DNA of 64,000 nucleotides, taken from contig FJUW01000033.1 in assembly GCA_900074885.1 (NCBI GenBank), positions 635,041 through 699,040 on the forward strand, written 5' to 3'. Positions 11,330 through 22,372 of this stretch are shown piece after piece. The translations under genes were made by a program, and so were the position numbers. Positions within the stretch are counted from its first letter, which is position 1. The number at the start of each line of letters is the position of its first letter. The notes beneath the pieces were generated by a model. That model worked only from the letters and a program-made list of their open reading frames with translations, did not search any database and was not told the origin of the DNA. The DNA is from Rhynchosporium graminicola (taxonomy: Eukaryota > Ascomycota > Leotiomycetes > Helotiales > Ploettnerulaceae).

Positions 11330-14300
11330 TTCCCCGAACAGAAGAGAAAGAGCGAAAGCGCGTTAGTAGAGGATATCGTTAGAGATACTATTAAGAGTGA
11401 TCTAATAAAAGAAGAAATAGCGTTAGGCTCTGATAGCGATAGTAATAACGATTTCGAGAACGCTACCGAGGTACTTATATCTTGTCCCGAGTTACTAAAG
11501 TTGATTATTAATACTACTACCGCCCCTTTATAACTTATATCACCTCTAATCTCTCCTACTTCGGAAACACGAAGTGCTATACTTACTCTTCAAATAGAAA
11601 CCGACTCTTAGCTAGAATTCATAATAGTACTTCCTAGTTTCTTAGATAAATAGATATAAGTTATAAACGCTACTATTACTACTGCTATAACTGCTACTCT
11701 CGCTCTAGAGGCTAACGCTAATACTACTAGGAAGTCACGATCTCTTACTATAGACCTCTAACCTACTATAGATCACTTTCTTCTAAAGCTCGATAACGCT
11801 ATAAAAGCTATCGAGTCTTACCGAGTTAAGTTCCCTCGCCTCCTCTTTATTGATTATAATAGTAAGATTAAGTATAATACGTAGAAGATAGATATAAAGC
11901 TCTTTTTAGAAGAATATTCTAGTAACTTCCTCGCTAGCGATATATAAGTTAAGACTTACTTTAAATATACCGGAGGAGAAGCTAAGACTATTATCCTCTA
12001 ATATATAGATACTAGCGCTAATAGCTAATTCAAGACCGCTTCTGACGTCCTCAGAGGTTTAGACTAGCGCTTCTTTAATTATAATCGTATCTAGTATACT
12101 AAAGCTACTTACGAGAACCTGAAGATAACTAGAAATATAACCTATAACTAGTTCCGAGTTAAGTTTACTAACCTCGCTACTACTAGTAAGATCTCTAGAG
12201 ATCGATAGTTTAAGGATATCCTAAAGAAGATCTCTCCTGCCTTAAAGGCTTATATTATAGCTGAAAAGTATAAGATAAATAGTAACTATAACCTCCTCGA
12301 CGAGTACTTAGCTATTATAGATCGTGAGTCTCGTAATATTACCGCTAAAGAGAATCTTATTAAGAAGGCGGCTCTCGCTACTACTATCTCCGCTAGAACT
12401 CTAGGTATTCTTAAGAGAGAGACCCCTTTCGGTATCGAACGTGCTACTAAGAGTAGCTCCTAGATTAACGATCGTGCTACTAAGACTATACGATTCGCTT
12501 CTAAGATCCGTGATCCTAGCTCACGATAAGTACCTCGTATTACCGCTACTACTAATACTTACTGTATTTATAAGAAAGAAGGCTATTAGGCTCGGGAATA
12601 TCCTAACGCCGTGAAAATCGCTAAGATAACTAGTTAGTTAGTAGAGGACGTTACTACTTTTTATAGTATAGAGGAGGATAATAAGGATACTAATAATTCC
12701 TCTCTAGTAGAGATTAACGAGTTATTAGGAAACTACTAAGCTATAGGATAGTCTCCTCCTATAGTAAACGCCTCGATCTATAGAATAATTTAAATACTAA
12801 TTTCCGTTCTCTTACTAGAGGGAAATAATTCCTAGTTACTATAGAATTAGGAAGAAATAGATTATTTATTAAAATAGAAGTATATATCGATAGTAGAGTA
12901 AATATCTTTAGAGCTCTACGTACCTTAGTCGCTCTTAAACTTTATTATCTCTTAGGTATTAACTTCCTTACTCTCCCGAAACCTATTATTCCTACTAGCT
13001 ATAATAGAAAGGCTAGTACTACTATTACTTATATAATTCTCCTTACTCTTACTATCGATCGTCGTCGAGTTAACTTCCCTTTCCTGATTATCGATTTAAG
13101 AAGTAACGACGTGCTAATAGGACGTAAATTCTTAGAGTATTACGAACTTAAATAAAATTATAACTATTACTATAGGAACTATCTAGAGTAGCCTATAGAT
13201 ATACTACTAGTACGCTACTTCGATAAAAGACTAGAGCTATTATTACCTCTAGGTAATAAGGTAGTAGATTAACGATATCAGCTCGACTAAGAGCGACGGG
13301 ATACCCTAATGAACTAAGAAGTTACTAGTATATAAGCTCCCCGACCGGTACTACTTAGAAAGGAAAGTCGCCCCTTAGCGTTTATAAGAGAATAGAAGTA
13401 TAGCGTATAGGCTATGAATAAGCTATTAGTAAGTTATAAGCTAGCTAATAACCCCTTCTAGACTCGTGATCCCGGTTCATAAGAGGAGGATAATATCGCC
13501 TATAACGTAACTAAGTAGAACTAGATCGATAAGTAAGCACGTCGGGAAGCAAGAGACTTACCTTATAAAACTGATATTAATTAGATTTTCGCTATTACTA
13601 TATATAACTTCTACCTCTACCGAAAGCACCGAAATAAGAGGGATAGTTCAGAAGTTTTTATTACTTTTATAAAAGAAATTCAAGATGAAATTTAATACTA
13701 CGAAGATACTTAAGCTACTAATAATATCGAGTTATACGCACTCGATGAAGGCCTTACGACTAGCGAAGCTAGGGAGGCTAAGTACTAGGAGAATAATAAG
13801 ATAATTAAGGAAAAACTCCTTATAAAATAGAAAGAATTTAAAGGTCTATTCTTAGCTAGAGCTTCTAACGACCTAGCGGAGAGAAGACCTATAGTAGATC
13901 ATGAGATTAAACTCACTAGGGAAAACACCCTAACTACGGAGCTACTTCGCTATATACTTAATAAGTACTTAGCTAAGGCTAAGCGATATATTACCGAAAA
14001 TCTCTATAAAGGGTTTATCGTACTATCGACTGCTTTTTAAGCTATACTAATTCTTATAGCTAAGAAAGTAGGTAGTAGGCTCTGTTTCTATATCGACTTT
14101 CGTAAGCTAAACGAGCTTACTCAGAAGGATCCCTACCCGATTCCCTTAATTAATAAGATAATAGCGAGAATCTCTAAGGTAAAGATCTTTACGAAAGTTA
14201 ATATTTAGTAAGCTTTTCATAAGATATGTATATCTAAGTACTCGGAGGATTATATTACCTTTCGCACTTGATACGGCACGTATAAGTATAAGGTGCTTCC

Positions 14301-17080
14301 CTTCGGACTTACTAATAGTCTAGCTACTTTTTAATGTTTTATTAATAATATATTAATAGAGCACTTAGACGACTTCTGCTCGGCTTACCTTAACGATATC
14401 TTAATATACTCGGATTCGCAGGCAGAGTATAATATCCACGTTCGTAAGGTTCTTAAGATTCTACGAGCTTATAGTCTTTAAGCCGATATTAAGAAGTCTG
14501 AATTTAGTATTACTCGTACGAAATTCCTTAGCTTTAATATTAGAGTTAATAGAATCGAAGTCGACCCCGAGAAGATTAAAGTTATTAAGAACTAGGAATA
14601 CGCTAATAACGTCCGTAGTATATAAAGTTACTTTAGTTTCTATAACTTCTACTATCGATTTATTAAAGACTATAGTAGTATTTATTACTTTCTTACTTTC
14701 CTTACTAGGAAAGATATCCCTTTTCGCTTTAGAAATAAGTATTAGGAAGCTTAGGAGCGCTTCTATTAAGCTCTCTAGTCGGCCCCGATTCTATATTACT
14801 ACGATCCCTTTAAGGAAACTAGACTTGAAACTGACTCTTCTAATAAGGTAATAGCTAGCGTGCTCTTATAACTTTAAGACGATAGTATGTTTTATCTAGT
14901 CAGTTTCTTCTTAAAAACTATAATCGATACGGAGCTGAATTACTTAATATATAATAAAGAGCTCTTAGCGATCTTCCGTTCCTTTTAATAGTATAAGCCT
15001 AAGCTACTAGGTGTATAGAAGATAGTCCATATCTATATAGATTACTATGCCTTAGAGTATTTCATAATAATAAAAGACCTTAACGTATAGTAAGCGAGAT
15101 AAGCTGAATTCTTTACCTAATTCTACTTTAAGATTATATACCGAACGGGGATTATAAATACTCTAGCTAATACGCTATTACGCTATAATTAGGACCTCTC
15201 TTTACTAGAAGCTAGAAAGCGCGTACTTCGGAACTAATAGCTAATCCTAAATGATAAAATTAGTAACGAAGTGCTTTAAGACTTCTAGGACTTACTTATA
15301 ATTACTAAGTTCTATTGCGAGCTTTCCCTAATAGGAACTCCTAAGACCTTCCTATAAGCTGAAACTCGTGACCCCGGCTTACTAGTAGAATTACTTATAA
15401 GTAAAGACGAAGAGTTCCTTATAGGGGAAGCTCCTAATACTATTACTATAGTTACTTACGATATCGAGAACTATAATATTATTAACTAAGTCTTTTCAGC
15501 TAATAAGGAGTCTCCGGAGCTAGGACCTCTTCGGGAGGAGATAAGATAGAAGTATCCCGACTATTAGTTAGTCCGCGGAAAGCTCTTCTTTTAAGAGCGT
15601 TTAGAAGTCCTTACTAAGCCTCTAGAGCTACGAACGGCACTTATTCGCTATATTTATACGTAATTATAAGTAGTATATACTAGGAATACGAAAGTTAAGC
15701 TACTTCTTAGTTATAGCTACTACTAGAGGGGTATAATAGCGGATATTATACGCTATATTATAAATTATAGCTATATACGGATAAAGGCGAAAAGAGATAA
15801 GACCCTTAGGTTCCTCTATCTCTTACCGATCCTAGCACGACCTTACTAGTACTTAACGATAGATTTCACTAAGTTACTATTAGATAAGAGTAGCTTCGAT
15901 ACTATATTCGTGATTATAAATAGATTATTAAAGAAACTAGTATTTATTACTTATTATAAAACGATTATAGCTAGATAGATAGCTAAGCTCTTTACTATCT
16001 ACTAGAGCTATTACTTTAGTATACCCGATTCGATCGTTTCGGATTATAGACTATAGTTTATTTTAAGCTTCTAGAATAAGTATTACTATATCCTTAGTAC
16101 GAAAGTTAAGCTAACTACTATATATAGCTCGAATATCGATAGCTAGACTAAGATTATAAACTAATAGATTAAGTAAAGATTATATCCCTTCTATACTTAC
16201 TATTAAGATAACTAGAGCTTATTACTCTTAGTAATAGATATCGTATAGCTTATACTTCCTTACGAGTTACTTAGTAATATATCTCTATTTTAGCTACTTA
16301 ATAGCTATAAAGTAAGAATCTCCTAGGACCTTATTAATCTAATACCTCTAGTAACTACTACTAAGGCTATTAATCGAGAGGATGCTCTTCGTATAGCTAC
16401 TCGGATAATAGCTACTACGGAATTCGCTAAATTCTCACTTAAGAGTTAATAGGATAAAATAGAGCGCTTAGCTAATTATAGTTACTACGAGGTAGATTAG
16501 AATATTAGAGATAAGGTTATAGTTTCTATAGTAAATTAGAAGATAGATAGACTTTCTAGGAAGCTCTCTAATAAGTAGTATAAGCTAGTAGAAGTACTAG
16601 AAAAGGTAAGGGAGAGTTAGAAGCTTAAGCTACTAGAGGAATAGTAAATCTACTCTATTTTCTACTTATACTCGCTATATAAGTATACTGAAAACCCGCT
16701 ACTAGGATAAGTACGATAAGTATTAGTACTAATTCAGCTACTTCCGGAGTAAGACAAGTAGGAGATCGAAACTATCTTAAGCTTAAGGATTTCTCGTAGT
16801 ACCTTATAGTACTAAATCAAGTGGATAGGAGCTAACGACGATCTCGAATAGTACCTCTGCTCAGACGCTATAATAGCTCTTTACTTACTTAAGCGTTTCT
16901 ACCTGCGATACTTAGTAGTAAAAGGACCGCTATAACTCCTCCTGAAGTAGCTAAAGGCGTATAATAATAGTATTAACGACTATAGCGAATTAGAGGACGA
17001 TATACCTATAATAGCTACTACTCATATATAGTTCTTTAAGAAAGAGGAAGGGAATTAGCGTTTTTACCGGATTTTTCAAG
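11330..17080 (+). pseudogene. Gypsy-A copy 1 gag-pol remnant
   Basis: Read with TAG/TAA as mutated glutamine, the plus strand shows gag from about 11.3 kb; a degraded CCHC zinc knuckle near 12.56-12.60 kb (CIYKKEGYQAREYPNA); a protease-like segment at about 12.88 kb; RT with YIDFRKLN at about 14.09 kb, LPFGLTN at about 14.30 kb and YLNDILIYS at about 14.39 kb (catalytic YLDD mutated to YLND by a G-to-A change); RNase H near 14.75-15.1 kb; integrase from about 15.63 kb with its core near 15.85-16.2 kb; and a chromodomain at about 16.75-16.87 kb (LQYQIKWIGANDDLEQYL). The chromodomain suggests targeting to heterochromatin, as known for chromoviruses. Not functional. Confidence 0.85.
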
Positions 17081-17117
17081 CTTCGAGGACGAAGCCCTTC
17101 TCGGAAGGGGGGGGTAG

Positions 17118-17348
17118 TATTACGATCTATATTATAACGGCCTTAGGCTCCTAGGTATTATAGCAGGTAAGGCTAGCGGAATGCGGTTAGTACGTACTAG
17201 AGGATAATTAGTTAGTATAGCCCTATAGTTATACCTAGAGAGAGAGTCGAGAGTAGAAACCTCCTCTTTATCTTTTCTTCCCTTTACTTAGTATACCCTT
17301 AAGGGCGAATATAATTCGTTGTCGACTCCTTATACCTCTATTATAATA
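17118..17348 (+). repeat. Gypsy-A copy 1, 3' LTR (231 bp)
   Basis: This has the same length as the 5' LTR but more RIP transitions (tattacgatct against tgttacagtcc). It is followed by the TSD cctag and by resumed Copia sequence. Confidence 0.9.
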
Positions 17349-17353
17349 CCTAG

Positions 17354-20300
17354 GACTTAAAATATACCCGATTTACCTCCTATAGATACTAAATCGATAT
17401 CCTAGGACTATCTAGAGGATCCGGAAGACCCGGAATCGGAACTTATTACTACGATTACGCTAGAGCTATAAAAACGTAAGAAGATAAGTAGCTCTACCTC
17501 TTTAAACTTAGTAGATAGCTATAAGCTTAAGGGAGGAGAGAACTATACGAAATAGAGAGATAAGGTACTAAATATTACTAAAACTAATAGAATTAGTAAG
17601 TTTCTTAATATTAAATCGCATAACTATATACTTAAAGAGGTAGATAAATAGAATAATAAGGTTAATAATAAAGCCCTTAAGAAGTAGTAAGATTAGGAGT
17701 CTAGAGAGAGTTAAATAAAGCTAGTAATTATATTAAATTATAAGGCCGGACCTCTCGCGTATATAACTAGTAGAACTACTATATTAGATATATAAGAGGC
17801 CTTATAAGCGCAGTACGAAGGAGTTAGTAATATACTAGTATATAATACTATATAAGATTATATTAAGCTCTAATATAACGATTTCAACTCCCTAGAGAAG
17901 TTTATTATCGCTTTTAAGCTCTTAATTATTAAATTAGAGACTTTAATAATAGCTCTACCTCCGGTATAATATCTAATTATATTTATTATCGTAGTTTCAG
18001 AGAAGTAGCTTATATAAGCTGAAAGATAACGTTCTCTCTTAAGAGTTTCTTCTAGTAATAACCTAGAGACGAATAAGAAAGCTAACTTAGGAGTAACCCT
18101 AATTAGTCTAATTAAAGATATTACTAATAAAGCTAGAGCTAGTGATTCTACTAGAAAAATAGCAGGATAAGCCTTATATAGTAATAAGTCTGCTTCTAAT
18201 TCTAAGAAAGAAGGTAGTGCTAATAAGCTATCGTCTAGTAAAGATTAAACTAGACTGATATATAAGCACTATAAATAGACGTCGCTAAAGTATACTCTAG
18301 AGAACTATTTTGTTATTAATAAGTAGAAGAAGAAGGAGTTTAAGGAGAAGTCTAGAAAGAAGTAGATCCTATATACCGAATAGCTAAAGAAGAAGGAGAG
18401 AGAGAATAAGACTAATAAGACTAATAAGAAGAAGACTAGTAGTAGAAAGAAGAAAGAGAAGAATAACGATTCTAATGATAGTAATATCTTCGACGTAGCT
18501 CTTTTCCTATGTTTCTCTACTATTACGGCTTCTATAGCTATATTCTCTTACTATAATAAGTCACGATAGCTCTTCGATACCGGCGCTATAGAGTATATAT
18601 CTAATGACTTTTCTAAGTTTACTTTATATACGCTAAGAGACGATTTATAGTATATACTTACTATTAATAGGCTATTACGCCCTATCGGGATTAGAAGTTA
18701 TATAATTAAGGCGATAAAGACCGATAGTATAGTACGCATATTAGAGTGCTATAATATACTATATATCCTGTAGTCTCTAGTCTGCTTATACTCCGGTTCT
18801 AAATTAAATAAATTAGGAGGTTATTTATATAGTTCTGTTCTCTATACGTCTAAGGAGAAGGAGATCTATATAATTAACGAAGATCTATTTATTATTAAGG
18901 AGACCTCCGGCGTAAGGTACGCTAGCCTTCCGGGTTTGAGCTTACCTGTAGTAGTAGAGTAAGCTATAGTCGATATAGAGCTTTAGTATAGACGTATATA
19001 TTACGCTAGCTTTAACGTAGTACGACGCACTTAGTCTATAGTTACTAGTATGAAGTTTATAGAGCTTAAGACTAGTAGAACTCGCCTTTACGCACTATAT
19101 AAGAAAGGCCGACTTATTCGGAAGGTTAATAAGGTGTTAGCACGTGCCTGACCTACTAGATCAATAGATAAAATCCATATAGATATAGTATACCTTAAAC
19201 CTAAGGGTCTGAATAGTTACTCTTACGCCTCTATCTTCTTATACGCTTATTCGACTAGAAAGTAGGCTTTTACTTACGCTAAGAAGTCAGATATATACCT
19301 AGCTAATCAAAAGCTAATTAAGTTAGCCGAAATATAGTATTACTACAAAATTAAAGTATAGAGATATGATAGGAGTAAGGAGTACTCTCCCTCTCAGATG
19401 AAAGAGCTTACTAATTACCTTAGAATACTACTAGAGGAGTCTACTTCGTATACTCTAGAGTAAGATAGAAGAGCTGAACGCTCTATACGTACGATTATCG
19501 AGAAGGTACGTATAGTTATAGTAGATCAGAATATATCTAAGTATATATAGCTAGAAATTCTACTCGCTTATATATATATCGCTAATCTTACTTCTACTTC
19601 TAGAGTAGAAGAGAAGACTCCTTTTAAGTACTTCTAGGACGATATTAAGCTAGAGGTGAACTATACTCCCTCTATTAAGTATCTCTATATATTAGGATAT
19701 CCTGTTTTCATACTAATTAATAAGAAGAGAGTCTAGAGCTATAAAGTAGCTCTTAGAGCTAAAAAAGGTATTTTAATAGGATTTGAAAGTTATAATATCT
19801 ATAGATACTTAGTTAATAGAAAGGTAGTTCGTACTTCTTATCTATAATTTAATAAAGATAGCTTAGTTATAGAACCTTACGAAGAAGACGCTATAGTAGT
19901 ATCTTAAACTAGAGGTAATTCTATTAATAATTTAAGTTAAAATTAAGACGTCGAGGTTACTAGTACTTCTACTTCTGATATAGGTATTATAAGCTAAGAC
20001 GAGGATTCCGAAGTCGAAATCGATAGTATAGAAGATGCCGAGTCTATAGTTACAGACGAAGTTCTAGTACTAGAACTCGATATCCCGGAGTAAGTTATTA
20101 TATGAAAGAAGCGTAAAAGACTTTAGGGATCTAAGAACTATATGCTAACGTATATTCCTAAGGCTATACGTTTAAGCCGGAACGCAGATCTGACTCTAAA
20201 TTCGACGCCTAAAGTAATACAGAAACTAAATAATAGCTACTCTTATATAATTTCACTACTTGAAGAAGTATAAGAGAGTACTAGCTAATATTGTAATGGT

Positions 20301-22194
20301 CACGTGGTAGTCGATTGTATATGTACGGTGTTAAGCGTATACTGCTTGCGCAGTATATTGTGATCTTTTGGTCCAGATGGCGTAGTTGGTGAGAGCTTAA
20401 CCTCAACCCCGTTACAGACTAATATCGATTCGCCTTCTATATAGCTTAAGAAGAGTCGCTATTTTTGGACGATCTGACTACTTTGGATCAGGCTATAAAG
20501 AGACCTAATTAGCTAGAATTGAAGAAAGCGATTATTAAGAAGTACTAATCTCTTAAAGAGAAGTCGACTTAGAAGACTATAAGTCGCTCTAATATGCTAA
20601 AAGGGTATAGAGTACTAGGTTCTTATCTAGTTTTTAAGACTAAGAGAGATATAGATAGTAAAATCGATAAATATAAGATCAGATTTATAGTCTAAGGTTA
20701 TATGTAACGATTAAGTCGGACTTAGAAGTCGAATAGTTTAATGTAGTAATAGTATTCTTATATATTGAAGCTGATACCCTAATATACGTTAAATTACTGC
20801 TATTTTATAGAAAATTTAGGCGATGACTTATAGATAAGGAATATATACTCTTACTAAAGGCTCTATACGGTCTGATGCAGTTTCCACACCTCTAGTAAGA
20901 GATAGTATATAAGGAGTTCAGTATTATCGACTTTATACTTTTATAAACTAATAATTGCGTATATATTAACTAAGAAACTAGAATAATTATTATTACTTAC
21001 GTCGACGATTTTCTAGTTATCTTAAAAGCTAGAATAGCTCTTAAAGAGCTTAAGAAGAAGATTCTTACTGTATTTGATATTCTATTAGCTAGACTAGCTA
21101 AATACTTCCTTAGCGTTAGAATTATACGTAATAGAGAGAAGAAGACGATTTCTCTTTACTAAGATACGTATATCGATAAGATATTAGATCGATTTAGAAT
21201 AACTAATTATAAGAGCGCTAATACGCCCTTTACTACTAGTTCAGAGGTTTCTATAGTTAAATTCAAGGGAGTAGCTACTCTATAAGAAATAAAGCTATAT
21301 TAATAGCTTTGCGGTAGTCTATAGTACTTAGCTTATACTCGCTGGGATATACTATACTACTACTCTATATTCTTATAATTTCTGATAAATCTATTACCTT
21401 AATACCTTGCGAGCGCTAAGAGAGTACTTATATACTTATAAGGTACGAAGTATTACGCTACGACTTATAGAGGAGACGTTACTAATAGAGAAAAGATGAA
21501 ATTAAGAGGTTTCTGCGACTCTAATTAAGCCGGTAACTGAATTGATAGAGTGTTATATACCGGAGTTTATTTCTTTCTTGCAGGAGGTGTTTTCTTAGCT
21601 ATTTTAAAGCGATAGACTATTATAGCTCTAGCCTTTATAGAAGCAGAGTATATAGCTATATACGCTTTTACTAGAGAAGTAATATAGATACGCTAAGTAC
21701 TGAAGGAGCTAGGCTATAATAAGCCAGACTCTAGGAGTATAGAGATGCAGTATAATAATCAGGGAGCTTTATCTCTATCGGAGAACCCTGAATTATATTA
21801 ATATACTAAGTATATCGATATCAAATTCTACTACCTGCGCTAGGAGGTCGCTAGAGGTTACTTAGACCCTTAGTATATACCCTTAAAAGAGAACGCAGCA
21901 GACGGTTTTACTAATCTACTTAGCTTATAAGACCTTAAGGCCTTTATAGTAATACTGAATATAATTATTTTATACCTAGAATAAGGGGTATAGATATTAA
22001 TTAGGAAAGCTAACTATCTTAAAGGAGTTACGGAACCTGGGGTTTATCTAGTTCACGTGATATCGAGATATAGTTCTAGTCTCTAGGGGTATTACTATAC
22101 GTACGCATACGATAGTATAATCGACTAATTATAGGAAATTAGATCACTTATACCTATAGAAGTTACTAACTTTATAGCATCTCTATAGAGGGTA
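17354..22194 (+). pseudogene. Copia copy 2 gag-pol remnant
   Basis: The plus-strand Copia polyprotein resumes after Gypsy-A. Gag occupies about 17.35-18.5 kb. The GAG-pre-integrase/integrase junction near 19.05-19.2 kb matches the open segment of copy 1 at 6449-6664. The integrase region runs to about 19.6 kb and, unlike copy 1, is not split by the 615-bp insertion. The post-integrase KKGILIGFESYNIYRYL lies near 19.76 kb. RT spans about 20.5-21.2 kb with YVDDFLV at 20998-21020, and RNase H about 21.5-21.9 kb. Many CAG/CAA to TAG/TAA changes make it non-coding. A short unmutated insertion interrupts it at 20292-20418. Confidence 0.8.
20292..20418. mobile_element. Short (127-bp) non-RIP insertion with tRNA-like A box
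   Basis: Copia copy 1 lacks this segment (compare about 4800). It is flanked by a 7-bp direct repeat, ctaatat (20285-20291 and 20419-20425). It begins TGTAATGG and has CCCCGTTACA just before its right end, so short inverted ends are present. It keeps normal CA/TG content inside strongly RIP-mutated sequence. It contains TGGCGTAGTTGG, which fits the tRNA A-box consensus. It could be a SINE-like or miniature LTR element. No B box, poly-A tail or coding capacity is seen. Confidence 0.55.
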
Positions 22195-22372
22195 TATTGC
22201 GAGGATATAGGTCTTAGTATGGATTAGGTGACTATAGTCACGTGCATAGTCCGTGCGGATATTCCTAGATAATACCTTTAATTAACTCTCTATAGTAATT
22301 AGTACTGTAATATAATAAATAACATTTAACTACTCTATGCCTTACTCTGAAGATCAACGTAACCTTGCTATA
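22195..22372 (+). repeat. Copia copy 2, 3' LTR
   Basis: It starts tattgcgagg after an agagggt polypurine remnant and ends ccttgctata. It is shortened in the middle compared with the 186-bp LTRs. It is followed directly by family D internal sequence with no matching TSD. Confidence 0.8.

Larger units (their letters stand above)
10456..17348 (+). mobile_element. Gypsy-A chromodomain retrotransposon, copy 1 (6893 bp), TSD cctag
   Basis: A complete LTR element is inserted in Copia copy 2. The LTRs are 231 bp each (10456-10686 and 17118-17348) and the flanking 5-bp duplications are cctag (10451-10455 and 17349-17353). The 3' LTR start (tattac) and end (ata) are RIP versions of TG...CA. A polypurine tract, ggaagggggggg, precedes the 3' LTR. 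Domain order is gag, protease, RT, RNase H, integrase, chromodomain, hence Ty3/Gypsy, chromovirus type. It is inactive through RIP. A second copy lies on the minus strand at 42491-49308. Confidence 0.92.
9827..22372 (+). mobile_element. Ty1/Copia retrotransposon copy 2 (plus strand), split by Gypsy-A
   Basis: Its 5' LTR is at 9827-10012 (186 bp) and its 3' LTR at 22195-22372. The interior is homologous to copy 1 in the opposite orientation. Gypsy-A (10456-17348) splits the gag region; the Copia sequence resumes at 17354 exactly where it left off, matching copy 1 at about 8360. The RT signature YVDDFLV is at 20998-21020 and RNase H lies towards 21.9 kb. A 127-bp insertion is at 20292-20418. 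Flanking pentamers differ (attaa on the left, gaagt on the right), so no TSD is visible. Heavily RIP-mutated, no intact frame. Confidence 0.85.

Noticed and set aside
20360..20416. Possible intact tRNA gene
   Set aside because: Only an A-box-like stretch is present. There is no B box and no complete cloverleaf.
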